From the NCBI GenBank assembly GCA_026005095.1, contig BPKK01000005.1:87913-151912 (forward strand): 64,000 nt of DNA, in the 5' to 3' direction. Both the position numbers and the translations under genes were made by a program. Shown here piece after piece: positions 25,726-37,938 of this stretch. The notes beneath the pieces are model-generated. The model made no database searches and had not been told where the DNA came from. It was given only the letters and a program-made list of their open reading frames with translations. The stretch's first letter is position 1, and the number at the start of each line of letters is the position of its first letter. Source of the stretch: Silanimonas sp. GTDB taxonomy: Bacteria > Pseudomonadota > Gammaproteobacteria > Xanthomonadales > Xanthomonadaceae.

Positions 25726-26484
25726 TCAGGTCCAGTCCACCACCCCGAAAGCGTCGAGCAGTTCGTCGCAGACCACCGCCCACTCGTTCGCCACCGCGCT
25801 GTTGGCCACCGGCGCCCGCCACACCGGACGGCGCGCTGCCAGCGCGTCGGCCACGGCGATGGAGCGGCGCAGCCAGGGCGTGCGCACCGCGAACTGCTGC
25901 GAGAGCCGCGCCGCCGTCTGCGCATGCTGGCGGGCCCGCGGGTTCAGGGCGTTGATGACGAACTCGGCCGGAGCGAGGCCCGGGTTCATGTGCTCGCCGA
26001 TCGACACCGCCTCGGCAAGCAGCGAGGAGACGCCATCCACGGCATAGGCCTCGGGCTGCAGGGGCACCACGAGGCGCTGCGAGGCGGCGAGCGCGGCGGT
26101 GAGGCGAAGGCCGATCGCCGGCGCGGTATCGATGACGATGAAGCCGAAGGCTTTTGACAGCGACTTCAGGTGCCCGATGGCGTTGAAGGCCTGCGAGAGC
26201 TGGCCGCGATCGGTGGCATTGAGCGCCGGCGAGGCCGGAAGCACGGCGATGTTTGCCTCGAAGCCGGCCATGGGTACCGGCTCGCCCTCGGCGCTGAACA
26301 GACGCTCCGCGCCATCCGCCTTCAGCGCCCGCCCGCGGTCGGCCAGTGTGCCGGTGAGGTTGCCCTGGGCATCGAGATCCACCGCAAGCACCTTGTTGCC
26401 TCGTTCCGCGGCCCGGAAGGCGAGATGCGCGGCCAGCGAGGTCTTGCCCACGCCGCCCTTGTGGTTGGCCACCGTCACGATCAT
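25726..26484 (-). CDS. Orphan ParA/MinD-family ATPase
   Basis: A 252-residue P-loop ATPase. Start MIVTVANHKGGVGKTSLAAH has the deviant Walker A and is preceded by a GGGGGAG Shine-Dalgarno; FIVIDTAPAIGLRLTAAL is Walker B. No ParB-like gene is beside it, and it differs clearly from the chromosomal ParA in this window (shorter, different C-terminus ending VVDWT). Orphan members position cellular cargo such as chemoreceptor clusters or flagella in other bacteria; the cargo here is unknown. Confidence 0.87.
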   Translation of the reverse strand: MIVTVANHKGGVGKTSLAAHLAFRAAERGNKVLAVDLDAQGNLTGTLADRGRALKADGAERLFSAEGEPVPMAGFEANIAVLPASPALNATDRGQLSQAFNAIGHLKSLSKAFGFIVIDTAPAIGLRLTAALAASQRLVVPLQPEAYAVDGVSSLLAEAVSIGEHMNPGLAPAEFVINALNPRARQHAQTAARLSQQFAVRTPWLRRSIAVADALAARRPVWRAPVANSAVANEWAVVCDELLDAFGVVDWT

Positions 26485-26594
26485 GCGCTCCCCCTTACAC
26501 ACCGGACCAGGAACGAAGTGTCGGTGCCGGCCGTGGGCGAGGCAACCGGCCCCGGCTCCGTACACTATCGCCCCGTCCCTGCTCCGGTGATGCC

Positions 26595-27137
26595 ATGGCC
26601 ATCCGCCCCTTCCGCGACACGTTCCCCGTACTCGGCCAGCGCTGCTACGTCGACGAGGCAGCACAGTTGATCGGCGATGTCGTGCTGGGCGACGACGCCT
26701 CGCTCTGGCCGGGCGTGGTGGTGCGTGGCGACGTCAACCACATCCGCATCGGCGCCCGCACCAATGTGCAGGACGGCACGATCATCCACGTCACCCACGA
26801 GGGCCCCTACACCCGTCCGGGCGGTTTCCCCACCCTGATCGGCGATGACGTGACCATCGGCCACGCGGCCTGCATCCACGCCTGCACCATCGAGGACGCC
26901 TGCCTGATCGGCATGAAGGCCCTGGTGCTCGACGGCGCGGTGGTACGCAAGCACGGCTTCGTCGGCGCCGGCGCGGTGGTGCCGCCGGGCAAGGTGGTGG
27001 AGAGCGGCGAGCTGTGGCTCGGCAACCCGGCCAAGCCGGTGCGGCGCTTGAGCGACCGCGAGATCGAGCAGCTCTACTACTCGGCGAAGCACTACGTGCG
27101 GCTCAAAGACCAGTACCTCGGCCTGCCGCCGGTCTGA
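26595..27137 (+). CDS. Gamma-class carbonic anhydrase family protein
   Basis: A 180-residue left-handed beta-helix protein of the YrdA/CaiE-like gamma carbonic anhydrase family. Hexapeptide repeats run through IGDVVLGDDASLWPGVVVRGD and IGDDVTIGHAACIHACTIEDA; the metal-site His are in IIHVTH (H65/H68) and GHAACIH (H90, H95), in the usual spacing. The Asn/Gln residues of the catalytic set (RTNVQDGT) are present. Activity of small family members is often not demonstrated. Confidence 0.92.
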   Translation: MAIRPFRDTFPVLGQRCYVDEAAQLIGDVVLGDDASLWPGVVVRGDVNHIRIGARTNVQDGTIIHVTHEGPYTRPGGFPTLIGDDVTIGHAACIHACTIEDACLIGMKALVLDGAVVRKHGFVGAGAVVPPGKVVESGELWLGNPAKPVRRLSDREIEQLYYSAKHYVRLKDQYLGLPPV

Positions 27138-27155
27138 GCGGCCGACGTGCGCCGC

Positions 27156-27998
27156 TTACTCGGCGCTGTGCAGGGCCGGCCCCCGGGCACGCAGCTCGGC
27201 ATAGACCGGGTCGGTGTCGGGGCGCTGGCCATGCCAGAGGCGGAAGGCCTCGGCGGCCTGCTCCACCAGCATGCCAAGGCCGTCCAGCACGGTCTCGCAG
27301 CCCTGTGCCCGGGCCCAGCTGAGGAAGGCGATGGCCGCCTCGCCGTAGCTCAGGTCCACTGCCAAGGTGCGCGCCGAGGCCAGGCTGGAGGGCAGGTCCA
27401 TGCGGTCGCTGCCGCGGCCGGCCGAGGTGGCGTTCACCACCATGTCGAAGACACCGAGCTCGGGCAGGTCCTTCCAGTAGCGGGTATGCACCCGCCCCGG
27501 CTCGCCGAGCCGGTCGGAGAGCGCATCGGCGCGCTCCGGCGTGCGGTTGACGATCCACAGGCTGTCGATGCCGGCATCCAGCAGGGCCGGCGCCACGCCA
27601 TGCGCGGCGCCGCCCGCGCCCAGCAGCAGCACCTTGCGCGCCCGCAGATCGAGGCGGTGACGTTCGGTGAGGTCGTGCACCAGGCCGGCGCCATCGGTGT
27701 TGTCACCATGCCAGCCGCCGGCGCCGCGGATCAGGGTGTTCACCGCCCCACAGCGCCGCGCCCGCGCCGAGAGCGTGGCACAGAGTGCCCGCGCCGCCGC
27801 CTTGTGCGGCAGGGTGATGTTGAGGCCCTCGCCGCCCTCGCGCTCGAAGGCCGCCACCGCTGCGGCGAAGCCTTCGGGCGGCACATCGATCAGTTCGTAG
27901 CGCAGCGGAATACCGCACTGCTCGCCGAAGGCGGCATGGATGCGCGGCGAGAGCGAATGGGCGACGGGATGGCCGATCAGGGCATAGCGGGCGGTCAT
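27156..27998 (-). CDS. aroE: Shikimate dehydrogenase (NADP+)
   Basis: Reduces 3-dehydroshikimate to shikimate in the aromatic amino-acid pathway. It has the substrate-binding HPVAHSLSP, the catalytic Lys in [10 protein letters not shown], the Asp in GDNTDGAG, the NADP loop GAGGAAHGV, and NRTPERA as the cofactor-specificity segment. Start at 27998 is supported by AGGAG about 7 nt upstream. 280 aa is normal. It follows hemB by 14 nt, so both share a transcript. Confidence 0.96.
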   Translation of the reverse strand: MTARYALIGHPVAHSLSPRIHAAFGEQCGIPLRYELIDVPPEGFAAAVAAFEREGGEGLNITLPHKAAARALCATLSARARRCGAVNTLIRGAGGWHGDNTDGAGLVHDLTERHRLDLRARKVLLLGAGGAAHGVAPALLDAGIDSLWIVNRTPERADALSDRLGEPGRVHTRYWKDLPELGVFDMVVNATSAGRGSDRMDLPSSLASARTLAVDLSYGEAAIAFLSWARAQGCETVLDGLGMLVEQAAEAFRLWHGQRPDTDPVYAELRARGPALHSAE

Positions 27999-28012
27999 GG
28001 GCGCTCTCCTTC

Positions 28013-29081
<1,069 letters not shown>

Positions 29082-29120
29082 GCCTGCGCGGGCGCCGGAG
29101 ACGGGACTACACTCGGGCGG

Positions 29121-31733
29121 ATGGATGCCCCTCCGCCCGCCTCCGGCCGGATGCCGCCAACCTCAACCGCGCCCGACCCGCTCGCCGCCCTGCGGGAGGA
29201 GAACGCACGGCTGCGAGACGAGCTGGAACGGCACTCACGGGCGCTGCGGGTGCAAGAAGCGCTGTTCGCCATTTCCGAGGTGGCGAACTCCGGCCGCCCC
29301 ACCCGCGAGGTGCTTTCCGAACTGCACCGCATCGTCGGCAGCCTGATGTATGCCGAGAACTTCTTCATCACCCGCTGGAACCCGGCCCGGCGCCTGCTGC
29401 GCTTCGTCTATTTCGCCGATAGCGCCGCCCCGGACAGCATCCAGGCCGGGACCGAGTTCGAGGAGGCCGAACTGCCGGGCAGCCTCACCCTCGAGGTGAT
29501 CCGCCGCGGCCGGCCATTGCGCGGCCCCTCGCGGGCACTGGCCCAGTCTCTCGGGATCGAGGCCACCGCCGGGCCGGAGAGCCACGACTGGCTCGGCGTG
29601 CCGATCTCCGGCCCGGACGGCCCGAGCGGCGCGGTGGTGGTGCAGAGCTACGATCCGGCGATCGGCTACGGCCCGGAGGAAGAGCAGCTGCTGATATACG
29701 TGGCCGAGCACATCGGCAATGCCCTGGAACGCCACGAGGGCAATCGGGCGCTGGAGGAGCGGGTGCAGCAGCGCACCGAGGCCCTGCGCGCCGAGGTGCT
29801 GGAGCGCCAGCGCGCCGAGCGCCTGCAGGCCGCGCTCTACCGCATCACCGCTCTCGCGAGCCGGCACGAGCGCGAGGAGGACGAACCGCGTTTCTATGCC
29901 GAAGTGCATGGCATCATCGGCGAACTGATCGACGCCCGCAATTTCTACATCGCGCTGTGGGACGAGGAGCGCGACGAGATCAGCTTTCCTTACTCGGTGG
30001 ACGAACGGAACCCTGTGCGGCCGCCACGCCAGGCCGGACGGGGGCTCACCGAGCACGTCATCCATACCGGCGAACCCCTCCTGGTGAGTGATGCCACCGC
30101 CCGCGGCCTGCAGGCCGCAGGGGTGATCCAGCGCAGCGGCACGCCGGCAATGTGGTGGATGGGTGCCCCGATGAAAGTCGATGACCAGCCGGTGGGCGTG
30201 ATCGCGGTGCAAAGCTACCGCCACGATGTCGGCTACACCCCGCGCGACCTCGAGCTGCTGGGCTTCGCCGCCACCCACATCGCCACCGCCATCGGCCGCC
30301 GGCGCGCCGCCCAGGCCCTGCGCACGGCCTATCTGGAACTGGAGCGGCGGGTGGCCGAGCGTACCCGCGAACTGGCCCTGGCCAACGAGAGCCTGCGCCA
30401 GCAGATCAATGCCCGCGAGGGCATGGAGCGCCAGCTCAAGCACCAGGCCCTGCACGACAGCCTCACCGGGCTGCCGAACCGGCAGTACCTGCTCGACCGC
30501 CTGGTGGCGGCGATGTCGCAGTATGCCGCGCAGCCCGAGCGCCTATTCGCGGTGCTGTTCCTCGACCTCGACCGCTTCAAGGTCATCAACGATTCGGAAG
30601 GCCATCTGGTAGGCGATGCCCTGCTGCGCGAGGCAGCGCGGCGCATCGGCGAGTGCGTGCGCAGCCCCGACACCCTGGCCCGGCTCGGCGGCGACGAGTT
30701 CGCCGTGCTACTGGAGCGCATCCGCAGCATCGAGGACGTGATCCACGTGGCCGAACGCATCATGCAGGTGCTGGACCGCCCCTTCCTGGTCGAGGGCCGC
30801 GAGCTGCACAGCTCGGCCAGCGTGGGCATCGCCATGGCACAGCCGCACTATCACTCGGCCGAGGAGATCCTGCGCGATGCCGATACCGCGATGTACCGGG
30901 CCAAGGCCGATGGCCGCAAACGCTTCGCCCTGTTCGACGAGAACCTGCGACAAGTGGCGCAGCAGCGCCTGGAGCTGGAACGCGAGCTGCGGCGCGGCCT
31001 TGCGGAAGCCCAGTTCATCCCCTACTACCAGCCGATCGTCAGTCTCGGCAATGGCGCCGTGCTCGGCTACGAGACCCTGCTGCGCTGGCGTCGCACCGAC
31101 GGCGAGGTACTGGCGCCGGGCGCCTTCCTCGGCCTTGCCGAGGAAACCGGGCTGATCGAGGAGATCGACTGGCGCATGTATGCCTGCGCCCTCCACGACC
31201 TGGCCCGCATCCTCCCCCGCCATGCCTATGTCACGGTGAACCTCTCGCCACGGCATCTGCTGGCCCCCGACTTCGCCGGGCGCTTCCTCGAGCTCGTCGA
31301 GGCCCAGCGTGCGCTGCCCTCACGGATCTGCGTGGAGGTGACGGAGGGCGCGCTGATCGACCGCAAGGACATGGCCCGGGCAGCCCTGGAAACCCTGCAC
31401 CGGGCGGGCGTGCGGATCGTGCTCGACGATTTCGGCACCGGCTACTCGGCGCTCTCCTACCTGCAGCACTTCCCGCTGCATGGGCTGAAGATCGACCGCA
31501 GCTTCGCCTCAACCTTGGAGGGCGGGGGCCGGGGTGGCTCGCGCCCGATCATCCGCGCCATCGTCGCCATGGCGAACTCGCTCGAGCTCGAGGTGGTGGG
31601 CGAGGGCATCGAGACCGAGGAACAGCGCCAGGCCCTCTGGACCCTCGGCGTGCGCCAGGGCCAGGGCTACCACTTCGGCCACCCGGCACCGCTCGAGCAC
31701 TGGCTGGCGCAATCCACCGCGGACGCCAGCTGA
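29121..31733 (+). CDS. GAF-GAF-GGDEF-EAL bifunctional c-di-GMP signalling protein
   Basis: An 870-residue cytoplasmic protein without membrane helices: coiled coil (residues 15-45), GAF 1, coiled coil around EERVQQRTEALRAEVLERQR, GAF 2, another coiled coil, GGDEF and EAL. The cyclase motif is GGDEF (523-527) with inhibitory R-x-x-D (RSPD) five residues before. The phosphodiesterase motif is ETLLRW from Glu651 in place of EALLRW, with VNLSP, CVEVTEG, LDDFGTGYSAL, LKIDR and GEGIETEEQ all kept, so c-di-GMP hydrolysis looks feasible. Start at MDAPPPASGR (29121); 33 extra codons lie upstream. The signal bound by the GAF domains is unknown. Confidence 0.93.
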   Translation: MDAPPPASGRMPPTSTAPDPLAALREENARLRDELERHSRALRVQEALFAISEVANSGRPTREVLSELHRIVGSLMYAENFFITRWNPARRLLRFVYFADSAAPDSIQAGTEFEEAELPGSLTLEVIRRGRPLRGPSRALAQSLGIEATAGPESHDWLGVPISGPDGPSGAVVVQSYDPAIGYGPEEEQLLIYVAEHIGNALERHEGNRALEERVQQRTEALRAEVLERQRAERLQAALYRITALASRHEREEDEPRFYAEVHGIIGELIDARNFYIALWDEERDEISFPYSVDERNPVRPPRQAGRGLTEHVIHTGEPLLVSDATARGLQAAGVIQRSGTPAMWWMGAPMKVDDQPVGVIAVQSYRHDVGYTPRDLELLGFAATHIATAIGRRRAAQALRTAYLELERRVAERTRELALANESLRQQINAREGMERQLKHQALHDSLTGLPNRQYLLDRLVAAMSQYAAQPERLFAVLFLDLDRFKVINDSEGHLVGDALLREAARRIGECVRSPDTLARLGGDEFAVLLERIRSIEDVIHVAERIMQVLDRPFLVEGRELHSSASVGIAMAQPHYHSAEEILRDADTAMYRAKADGRKRFALFDENLRQVAQQRLELERELRRGLAEAQFIPYYQPIVSLGNGAVLGYETLLRWRRTDGEVLAPGAFLGLAEETGLIEEIDWRMYACALHDLARILPRHAYVTVNLSPRHLLAPDFAGRFLELVEAQRALPSRICVEVTEGALIDRKDMARAALETLHRAGVRIVLDDFGTGYSALSYLQHFPLHGLKIDRSFASTLEGGGRGGSRPIIRAIVAMANSLELEVVGEGIETEEQRQALWTLGVRQGQGYHFGHPAPLEHWLAQSTADAS

Positions 31734-31791
31734 GCACGGCGGCCGCAGCCGTCCGCCCGGCGCAGGCCCCCATCCCACCACTGCGGGCAGA

Positions 31792-31832
31792 AAAGGCGAA
31801 GCCCCGCCCGCCGTTCCGGCGGACGGGGCTTC
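31792..31832 (-). terminator. Rho-independent terminator of katG
   Basis: Read on the minus strand, a 16-bp stem with one mismatch (GAAGCCCCG arm at both ends, loop of 3 nt) is followed by GCC and TTTT. It lies just after the katG stop at 31844 and could also slow transcription arriving from the GGDEF-EAL gene. Confidence 0.75.
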
Positions 31833-31843
31833 GGAGCGGGGAG

Positions 31844-34177
<2,334 letters not shown>

Positions 34178-34262
34178 CGAAATCCCCTCGTCGCCGGGCC
34201 CTCACCCGCCACGCCCCATCACGGCGGGCAGCGGCTCGAAAGGGGGCGCCAGGGCGCCAGAT

Positions 34263-36038
34263 TCAGGCGGCGGCGTGCAGCTCGTGGGGCCCGAGGGCGA
34301 CGATGCGGTTTCGGCCCTCGTGCTTGGCCCGGTACAGGGCGCGGTCGGCAGCGGCCAGCAGGTCCTCCAGCCCGACCTCTCCGGCGGCGAGCGTGGCCAC
34401 GCCGAAGCTGGCGCTGATCCGCACCTCGCCGCCGCCGTCGAGCGGGATGGCAAGCCCGGCGATGGCGCGGCGGCAGGCCTCGGCATGCGCCAGCGCCGCC
34501 TCGCGGCTGCAGCCCTCCAGCAGCACCGCGAACTCCTCGCCGCCCAGACGGCCCACGACGCGCCGGCGCGCTGCGGCAGGCAGGGTGCGGATGGCCTCGC
34601 TCACGGCGCACAGCACCGCATCGCCGCCGAGGTGACCGTGCTCGTCGTTGATGCGCTTGAAGTGGTCGAGATCGAAGCTGATGAGGGCCAGGCCCTCGCC
34701 GCGCTTCGCGGCGCCCAGCAGGGCCTCGCCGACGAGGCGGGTGAAGTGGGCGCGGTTGGCGAAGCCGGTGAGCCGGTCGCTTTCCGAGAGGGCGCGGTAG
34801 CGCCGCTCGTCGCGGCGCAGCAACCAGGCCCAGGTGGCGGCCCCGGCCAGCAGGCCCAGCACCGAGAGCAGGGCGAGCAGGGCATTGCGGGCCTCGGCCC
34901 GGGCCAGGCGGGCTTTCAGGATGGCGGCCCGATGGCGGGCCTCGGCCAGGCGGAAGGCCTGCTCGCGCTGCAGCATCTCGTGCTGCACCAGCTGCACGGC
35001 ACGGTCCTTGATCCGCGCCTCGTCGGCGAGCGCCCGCTCGGCCGCCACATAGGCCTGCAGATGCGAGAGGGCGGCGCGATCGTCACCACGCTGCCGGGCC
35101 ACCTCGAACAGCACTTTCTCGGCCATCGCGGCCGACAGACTGGTCGGCGCGTTCGCGGCCCGGGACAGAGCCGCACGGGCCTGGGCCTCGGCACGCGTGA
35201 GATCGCCCAGCGCCAGCAGCAGCTCGGCGTCGAGGGCATGGAGTTCGGCCGCGAGCAGGGGGTAGCCAACCGCATCGGCCACCGCAAGGCGCGCCTCGAG
35301 ATGGCGCTGGGCTTCGTCGAGGCGGCCCAGGCGACGCAGATGGCGCGCCTCCAGCCCATCGATGAAGCCCTGCCAGACCCCGTTCTCCCCGGCAGCATCG
35401 CAGGTGCCCCGCAGCACACCGATGTCCGGCTCGCGCGCCACTTCCGCCAGTTCGTCGGCGCGCGCCTTGAGGTAGCCGGCGAGGCAGGCCTGGCGTGGAG
35501 ACGGCTGCCCTTCCAGCACCCGCTCGGCGTAATGCCGGGTGAGCTCGGCCTTGCCCATCTCCTGGTAGAGGATCGCCGCGGTCACCCAGAGGCTGCGCAG
35601 CGCATCCCGCAACTCCGCGGGCGCCGCGTCGTACTCCAGCAGGAGGCGGTGCAGGCGGCGCAGCGCCTCCTCGAACTGGCGGATGTTGGACAGCATGTTG
35701 ACGGCGAGACTGCCGGCGGCAAGGCGCAGCGCCGGTGCCTCCGCGCGATCCGACAGGGCCTGGGCCACCGCGGCCGCCTCGCCCGGCCGCCCCTCGAGGC
35801 TCAGGCGGTAGGCCCGAAGGAGCTGGAGTTCCTCGCGCTGGGCGCGGGTGACGGGAGGCGGTCGCGCCTCCAGCGACCGGACACCGGCAAGGAACACGGG
35901 CACGTCCTGCGTGCGCAGGGCGAGCAAACGCTCCATCTCGGCCTGCAGGGCCGGATCCGTGCCGTCCCCGGGCGCAGCGCTCCCCGCGCCGGGCGAGGCC
36001 AGCAGCAGGGCCAGCAGCAGGGCGGCCCGGCGGCGCAT
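34263..36038 (-). CDS. Diguanylate cyclase with periplasmic helical-repeat sensor, last gene of the borosin operon
   Basis: A 591-residue protein: signal peptide (MRRRAALLLALLLASPGAGSA), a long helical TPR-like periplasmic region (about 25-370, e.g. GRLDEAQRHLEARLAVAD), one transmembrane helix (ALLALLSVLGLLAGAATWAWLL, about 395-416) and a GGDEF domain with SDRLTGFANRAHF and intact GGEEF at 499-503. It should make c-di-GMP; no R-x-x-D inhibitory site is present (ARRR instead). Its ATG lies 3 nt after the stop of the candidate borosin precursor, so it is co-translated with a RiPP gene, an odd pairing. Same architecture as the gene at 17344. Confidence 0.9.
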   Translation of the reverse strand: MRRRAALLLALLLASPGAGSAAPGDGTDPALQAEMERLLALRTQDVPVFLAGVRSLEARPPPVTRAQREELQLLRAYRLSLEGRPGEAAAVAQALSDRAEAPALRLAAGSLAVNMLSNIRQFEEALRRLHRLLLEYDAAPAELRDALRSLWVTAAILYQEMGKAELTRHYAERVLEGQPSPRQACLAGYLKARADELAEVAREPDIGVLRGTCDAAGENGVWQGFIDGLEARHLRRLGRLDEAQRHLEARLAVADAVGYPLLAAELHALDAELLLALGDLTRAEAQARAALSRAANAPTSLSAAMAEKVLFEVARQRGDDRAALSHLQAYVAAERALADEARIKDRAVQLVQHEMLQREQAFRLAEARHRAAILKARLARAEARNALLALLSVLGLLAGAATWAWLLRRDERRYRALSESDRLTGFANRAHFTRLVGEALLGAAKRGEGLALISFDLDHFKRINDEHGHLGGDAVLCAVSEAIRTLPAAARRRVVGRLGGEEFAVLLEGCSREAALAHAEACRRAIAGLAIPLDGGGEVRISASFGVATLAAGEVGLEDLLAAADRALYRAKHEGRNRIVALGPHELHAAA

Positions 36039-36041
36039 CGC

Positions 36042-36317
36042 TCAACGTCCGGGCACGCGCTCCGGCGCCTCGTCGGGCGATTCCTCGTCCGGCGCGTCGT
36101 CGGGCAGGTCTTCCACCGGCCTCGGCTCGTCTTCCGGGGCATTCACCAGGCACCACAGCGGCGCCTGCACGCCGAAGGCCCGGGCGAGGGCGTGCGGATC
36201 GCGGGCCCGCAGGGCCTCACGGGCGGGCAGGTCGAGCGACGGATCGGCGAGCAGGGCGTCGAGGTCGGCGCCGGGCTGGCGGCCCAGGGTGTCGAGCAGG
36301 GCGATCAGCGGGTGCAT
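36042..36317 (-). CDS. Candidate split-borosin precursor peptide
   Basis: A 91-residue protein lying 13 nt after the borosin-type methyltransferase gene. Residues 1-50 look like a small helical leader: MHPLIALLDTLGRQPGADLD, then DPSLDLPAREALRARDPHALARAFG, resembling the LigA-like helical binding domain of split borosin precursors such as Shewanella SonA (family knowledge, compared from memory). Residues 54-62 form a hydrophobic-to-acidic junction LWCLVNAPE, and residues 61-91 are Pro/Asp/Glu-rich (e.g. VEDLPDDAPDEESPDEAPER). The modified core would lie C-terminal to the leader; which residues are methylated cannot be read. No signal peptide. Confidence 0.6.
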   Translation of the reverse strand: MHPLIALLDTLGRQPGADLDALLADPSLDLPAREALRARDPHALARAFGVQAPLWCLVNAPEDEPRPVEDLPDDAPDEESPDEAPERVPGR

Positions 36318-36330
36318 GGCGCAGGCATCC

Positions 36331-37152
36331 CTATCCAGCCGGAGTGGCTGAACGGATGCTGACAGCAGGCTCCGCGCCATGCAAGGGCTCGGGCTCGAGC
36401 GGCCGCGCCGGGGGCAGCACGAGGGTGCTGTGCATGTGCAGCCGGGCGCCGGCGAGCCCTGCGAGCGGCAGGGTCTCGATGCGCGGCCGGCCGACCGGCA
36501 GGGTGGCGGCCTCGTAGACGATGGCCGGGTGCTCCGGGGGGTAGTCCCGGAGCAGGCGCTCCACCAGTTGCTGGCGCTGCGCCGCGCTGCTTTCGCGAAC
36601 GGCATAGGTACGGTCACCGGCCAGCCCGACCTGCCACAGCACCAGCCAGGCGCTGGTGTCGATCAGGCGCCGGTAGAACAGCAGCTGGCTTGCCTCGTAA
36701 TGGGCGCAACCGACATGCCCGGGATCGATGCCGAGATCGGCGTAGAGGCAGTCCGCGGCCGAGATGCCGGGCTCCATCACCGCCTCGAAGCCTTCGGCCC
36801 GGGCCCGGGCCACGGCCACGTGCGGCACCTGGGCGAACACCCCGGGATGGCCGTAGAAGGCCCCCACCACGCGGCGCCCGGCCCGCAGCCCGGCCAGCAG
36901 GGTCTCCACCATCTCGCGGTAGGTGTGCTGGCGCGGCCTGCCCTCGGCGTACAGGCCCTGGAGGCTGCGGCTGTTCGGGTTGAGGGCCAGCGCCCAGGCC
37001 TCGACGAGGGGGTCGCTGGCCGCCACCCACACCACGTCGGCGGCCTCCAGCCAGCCGCGGGCCCGCGGGGTGAGGTGGGCGCCGAGCATCATGCCAAGGC
37101 CTACGCAGGCGAGGTGCGGGCGGGGCGGCGAGGGCGGGGCGGCGTCGGTCAT
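36331..37152 (-). CDS. Borosin-type peptide backbone alpha-N-methyltransferase (tetrapyrrole-methylase fold)
   Basis: A 273-residue SAM enzyme of the TP_methylase fold. Its blocks follow the fungal borosin enzyme OphMA closely: [12 protein letters not shown] (start of the fold), [14 protein letters not shown], the catalytic stretch with Tyr68, Arg74 and Tyr78 matching OphMA Tyr66, Arg72 and Tyr76 in spacing, [10 protein letters not shown] at 98-106, and [17 protein letters not shown] then [11 protein letters not shown]. OphMA fuses enzyme and substrate; here the candidate substrate is the separate next gene, as in split borosins. Expected reaction: iterative N-methylation of backbone amides. 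The upstream GNAT gene ends 30 nt before. Confidence 0.9.
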   Translation of the reverse strand: MTDAAPPSPPRPHLACVGLGMMLGAHLTPRARGWLEAADVVWVAASDPLVEAWALALNPNSRSLQGLYAEGRPRQHTYREMVETLLAGLRAGRRVVGAFYGHPGVFAQVPHVAVARARAEGFEAVMEPGISAADCLYADLGIDPGHVGCAHYEASQLLFYRRLIDTSAWLVLWQVGLAGDRTYAVRESSAAQRQQLVERLLRDYPPEHPAIVYEAATLPVGRPRIETLPLAGLAGARLHMHSTLVLPPARPLEPEPLHGAEPAVSIRSATPAG

Positions 37153-37182
37153 GGCGCGGGTCGCGGGAGGCCGGCACGCAGC

Positions 37183-37713
37183 CTACCCGGCGGCCATGGC
37201 CTCCGGAGCCCGGCACTCCCAGCCGCAGGGCACCGCGACATCGGGCCGCGGCGGCACCGGCCGGAAGCCCAGGCGCCGCATCAGGGCCGCCATCGCCGCG
37301 TGCCCGGCGGCATGGTGGCAGGTCAGGGCGGCGAGGCCCACCGCCGCGAAGGCCCAGGGCCGCAGGGCGCCGATCGCGGCACTGGCCGCGCCGCGCCCCT
37401 GCCAGGCCGGGAAGAGCAGTACCCCGACCTCGCCCTCGCCGCCGCGCCAGCCACGGCCGCGCAGGGCCAGCCCGAGCAGCCCTGCCGCACAGCCCCCATG
37501 CTCGATGATCCAGTGGCGGAAGCGGCCCCCGGCCGCCTGCTGGTGGGCAAGCGCGAGGTCGGCCGCACGGCGGGCATGCGCCTCGGCAAGGGGCGGCCCC
37601 ACCCAGTGCATCACCGCAGCATCGGTGAACAGGGCGCGGTACAGGCCCTCGTCGCCGGCCGCATAGGGCCGGAGCAGGAAGGGCGGGGCCGGCAGGGGCG
37701 GCGCATCGGGCAT
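37183..37713 (-). CDS. GNAT family N-acetyltransferase, first gene of the borosin operon
   Basis: A 176-residue GNAT protein. Start [21 protein letters not shown], then the RimJ-like N-terminal pattern [18 protein letters not shown], the beta-bulge region [21 protein letters not shown] (acetyl-CoA binding Q-x-x-G-x-G/A) and RRLGFRPVP near the C-terminus. Substrate unknown; it could modify the borosin product, but GNATs are common and the link rests on position only. Divergent from rpmB with about 225 nt between. Confidence 0.8.
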   Translation of the reverse strand: MPDAPPLPAPPFLLRPYAAGDEGLYRALFTDAAVMHWVGPPLAEAHARRAADLALAHQQAAGGRFRHWIIEHGGCAAGLLGLALRGRGWRGGEGEVGVLLFPAWQGRGAASAAIGALRPWAFAAVGLAALTCHHAAGHAAMAALMRRLGFRPVPPRPDVAVPCGWECRAPEAMAAG

Positions 37714-37753
37714 CGGCGCCAGCCTGCCATGCTGAACGGCCGGGCGGGGCAAC

Positions 37754-37782
37754 TTGTCCACAGCCCCGGCGGCTGGCATGAT
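37754..37782 (+). promoter_or_regulatory. Candidate sigma-70 promoter for rpmB-rpmG
   Basis: TTGTCC (37754-37759), 17-nt spacer, CATGAT (37777-37782): 4/6 matches to each consensus box with ideal spacing. Lies about 155 nt before rpmB, in the GNAT/rpmB divergent region, leaving a leader that I could not assign to a known riboswitch. Confidence 0.4.
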
Positions 37783-37938
37783 GCGCGGCTCCCTCGGGCT
37801 CCCGCGCACATCGGCCGGGTCCGCCCGCAGGGCGTTTTCCGTCCAGCCCTGCTTCGCCGGGGCCCGGCCCGTGGCCGGTGGACGGGCCGAAGCCACCCGG
37901 GCAACGGGGGGCACCCACGCAGCACCCAGGAGGGCCAG

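Noticed and set aside
36379..37938. Long plus-strand frame leading into rpmB
   Set aside because: It overlaps the borosin methyltransferase and GNAT in antisense; only the last 78 codons (L28) are real.
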